Assembly (NCBI RefSeq): GCF_964340395.1 | Contig: NC_135553.1 | Coordinates: 21,367,949-21,431,948, forward strand | DNA from: Glandiceps talaboti | Lineage: Eukaryota > Hemichordata > Enteropneusta > Spengelidae | Direction of reading: 5' to 3' | DNA: 64,000 nt | In this document: positions 62,011 to 64,000 of the stretch, piece by piece | How the letters are laid out: every line of letters begins with the position of its first letter | Numbering within the stretch: position 1 is the first letter of the stretch | Notes under the pieces: generated by a model | What the model was told of the DNA's origin: nothing | The model's input: the letters and a program-made list of their open reading frames with translations, nothing else | Database searches by the model: none | Program-made: the position numbers and the translations under genes

Positions 62011-63039
62011 CAATTACATACACATACCTCTTTGGTGGTTGGGACACTGACACTTAATAGTATCTCATCCTTCTTTAGACACGTTGTTCTGTAGCCGGTA
62101 AAGAAGCTTTTATCCAGAGTAAGCTGACGACAGCTATCTACACAATGGTAAATACACAAAATATTTTAAGAAAAGTTTCTACAGAATTTACTTTATCAGT
62201 GTATATCATAATGGCGCTGATGGGATTCTTGGTGTGACTGAGAAATTAAGGTATAAGAGAGATGAAAAAACAAGCATAATTACCTTTCTTTGAAGCAACC
62301 ATAACTGTGGTTCCTGCAGCCATTAATAATGGTATTATATCAGATAGTGGACTTGCTGTCATAATATGACTTCCAATACCCTGATTAAAAAAAATGTACA
62401 ATGTATTAATCTGGTCAAAAATGCATCGGGAATTATGTAGCATCCACCCCCACCCCCCCCCCACACACACACACATACACAATACGAATACACACACGTA
62501 TGCACAAACAAATAATTGTATATAACATTGTCGAAGTTCGTCAAACAATATTGTACGCTAGTGGGCAGACGGATGCACAAACAAACAACGGTTAATTGTA
62601 TCGAAATAAACAAGTTTTCATTAATGTGAAGTTGGTTTCTACATAACCCTTTTCAGTCATCAATATTTAAGCGTGTGCCTAAGCGTTTATTGATACACTT
62701 TGTGTTTGAGGCGAATATATATACATTTGTAAATATTTATGTTGGAAACTCACCGCTACGTTTTTCACTTGTACGCCACCACCAACATCATCCATAATTT
62801 CGACCAGAGCATTGTAAATCCTTCCCTTGTGTTCTAAATTTAGAGAAAGAAGATATGAAAGTAAGTTTACATCATGTTAAGAACTTTAATAAATGTCCTA
62901 TATAAAATCGAAATAGAGAGCTTTCTTTTTGGAATAATTAAGCATAACTGGCTGGGTCACATGTATTGTGCTATGCAGTGTCGTGCTGTACTATGGTCTG
63001 TGCTGTGCTATGCATGCTGAACCTTGCTGTGATAAACTG

Positions 63040-63112
63040 TATTGTATTGTATTGTATTGTATTGTATTGTATTGCATTGTATTGTATTGTACTGTACTGT
63101 ACTGTACTGTAT
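63040..63112. repeat. Pentanucleotide array (TATTG/TACTG) in copy B intron 9
   Basis: About fourteen units ending next to the exon 9 donor; orthologous to 33029-33247 in copy A. Confidence 0.9.
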
Positions 63113-63894
63113 TACTTACGAGGTATGTCTTCCATTCTTTTCTTCAAAGTTTGTTGTACACTAGTCATCGAAACTGATGCACCAAATATGATGACATCAT
63201 CAGTAATCTCAATCTTGTTTAACTCTGGTATGTGACGAGCTGATAACAATGTCAATGTCTCCTTGTGTTGTTTTCTCATCTCAAACACTTCAGCAAATGG
63301 TGAAAGAGAAACAAATTATTATCCATTGGTTGTTTACTTATTTGTTATTTTTGTTGTTGTAAATTTTTCTTTTAAAGGTAAAGGTCAGTGATGCTGATAT
63401 ATTTCAAGAAGCATACAAAATTTAAAAAAAGAAGAAGACAATAATTCGATAGTGTCCATGTAACATTACAAGTAAAGAAAACAGCACAAACAAGGAGACT
63501 AATAACCACATTCATTTATTGAAAGCATCCGGTTTTAAAACAACTCTGTCATCCATCTAGTCTAGCTGTTAAACCCCGGGCAATTCTGCTAACTTTTACT
63601 ACAGGTCGCATAGTGACAAAGCTTGTGCTGCAGCGCACCAGAGGTATCGTCATCTTCTGCTTTTGTTCGGCAATCTCCCGGACACAGATCCGAGGTCTTC
63701 CTACAAGAGTATGTTTCATCCGAATCAATTATGTTTCTATGTCACTACCTACCTACTTCAGCGTTGCCAACCACTAGTCTAGCACCGGGGGTGTCTGACT
63801 TGTACCTCAGTAATTCATCGAGGGTCACAGGTCTTATCCAATTCACGTACTTGCCAATAAAACGCACAGTTGTAGAATTGTACCGGTCGTCAAG

Positions 63895-64000
63895 CTAAAT
63901 GTTGTAACAAGAGTAAAAACAATGTTTAAGGTATCCTAACTGATGTCGATCATACTTACTGGTATTGTTTTCTTTCCTTATTTCAGGTGTTTTGCTGGGC
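63895..64000. other. Copy B intron 7, cut by window end
   Basis: Continues copy B upstream of exon 8. No exon is visible in these 106 bases. The AACAAGA sequence just past exon 8 matches copy A up to the point where the copy A element at 34548 starts. Confidence 0.4.

Larger units (their letters stand above)
46133..63894 (-). pseudogene. Second xanthine dehydrogenase/aldehyde oxidase family copy (copy B), broken; exons 8-32 in window
   Basis: Numbered as in copy A: E8 63894-63753, E9 63287-63120, E10 62833-62754, E11 62380-62284, E12 62137-62028, E13 60880-60687, E16 60333-60219, E17 59282-59231, E18 58776-58641, E19 58286-58167, E20 57852-57634, E21 57159-57026, E22 56394-56220, E23 55069-54878, E24 53495-53347, E25 52014-51933, E26 51731-51507, E27 51188-51114, E28 50758-50706, E29 50546-50360, E30 49006-48820, E31 47359-47177, E32 46165-46133. 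Exons 1-7 lie beyond the window. Exons 14 and 15 are absent and the E13-E16 junction is out of phase, with a stop at 60285-60287. E30 lacks two bases near 48932, leading to a stop at 48908-48910. All other exons are open with GT-AG borders. The E29 donor has CTG instead of CAG before it. E10 has one extra Gly codon. It keeps the Leu and His substitutions of copy A. Recent tandem duplicate, most likely a pseudogene. Confidence 0.85.
60687..63894 (-). pseudogene. Copy B exons 8-13: FAD domain part
   Basis: Translations follow copy A closely: WIRPVTLDELLRYKSDTPG in E8, FEMRKQHKETLTLLSARHIP in E9, GIGSHIMTASPLSDIIP in E11, FFTGYRTTCLKKDEILL in E12 (Tyr where copy A has Leu, as in mammalian enzymes) and MVNAGMRVLFEDHSDSIKE in E13. 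Intron 12 is enlarged by the inverted-repeat element at 61073-62010. Confidence 0.85.

Overview
This is eukaryotic, almost certainly metazoan, nuclear DNA. Genes are split by many GT-AG introns, microsatellites are abundant, and there are non-LTR retrotransposons, a Penelope-like element and DNA transposons. The base composition is AT-rich. The two identifiable gene families (a PLPP6-type lipid phosphatase and the xanthine dehydrogenase/aldehyde oxidase family) and the repeat style suggest a marine invertebrate, perhaps a deuterostome such as a hemichordate or amphioxus. The species guess is weak.

Layout. Positions 1-990 hold the 3' end of a LINE-type retrotransposon with an open reverse transcriptase frame. 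Positions 1409-3083 (+) hold a two-exon PAP2-superfamily phosphatase (PLPP6-like). Positions 3084-7000 are a convergent intergenic region with a ~1 kb foldback element. Positions 7091-43212 (-) hold one complete molybdo-flavoenzyme gene (copy A) that I could assemble from 32 exons with consistent splice phases into 1341 codons plus stop, the usual length for xanthine dehydrogenase/aldehyde oxidase. Its last large intron (7711-21360) is swollen by a 13.1-kb CACTA-like DNA transposon, itself filled with nested inverted-repeat elements, a Penelope-like fragment and microsatellites. Positions 43213-46132 are intergenic and contain a small Harbinger-like MITE. Positions 46133-63894 (-) hold a tandem head-to-tail second copy (copy B), whose first seven exons lie beyond the window. 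It lacks exons 14 and 15 and carries a 2-base deletion in exon 30, so it looks like a pseudogene. Introns of copy B have received two LINE fragments and one inverted-repeat element absent from copy A.

Function. Copy A should encode a cytosolic enzyme with two [2Fe-2S] clusters, an FAD domain and a molybdopterin domain. The catalytic glutamate is present, but the two residues that position xanthine in mammalian xanthine dehydrogenase are Leu and His here, so aldehyde-oxidase-like or otherwise altered substrate use is more likely than classic purine oxidation. The pair gives a useful experiment of nature: because B preserves the empty sites of several insertions in A, and the reverse, transposon boundaries and target duplications can be read directly by comparing the paralogues. 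I see no CRISPR array, RNA gene or prokaryotic-style operon.
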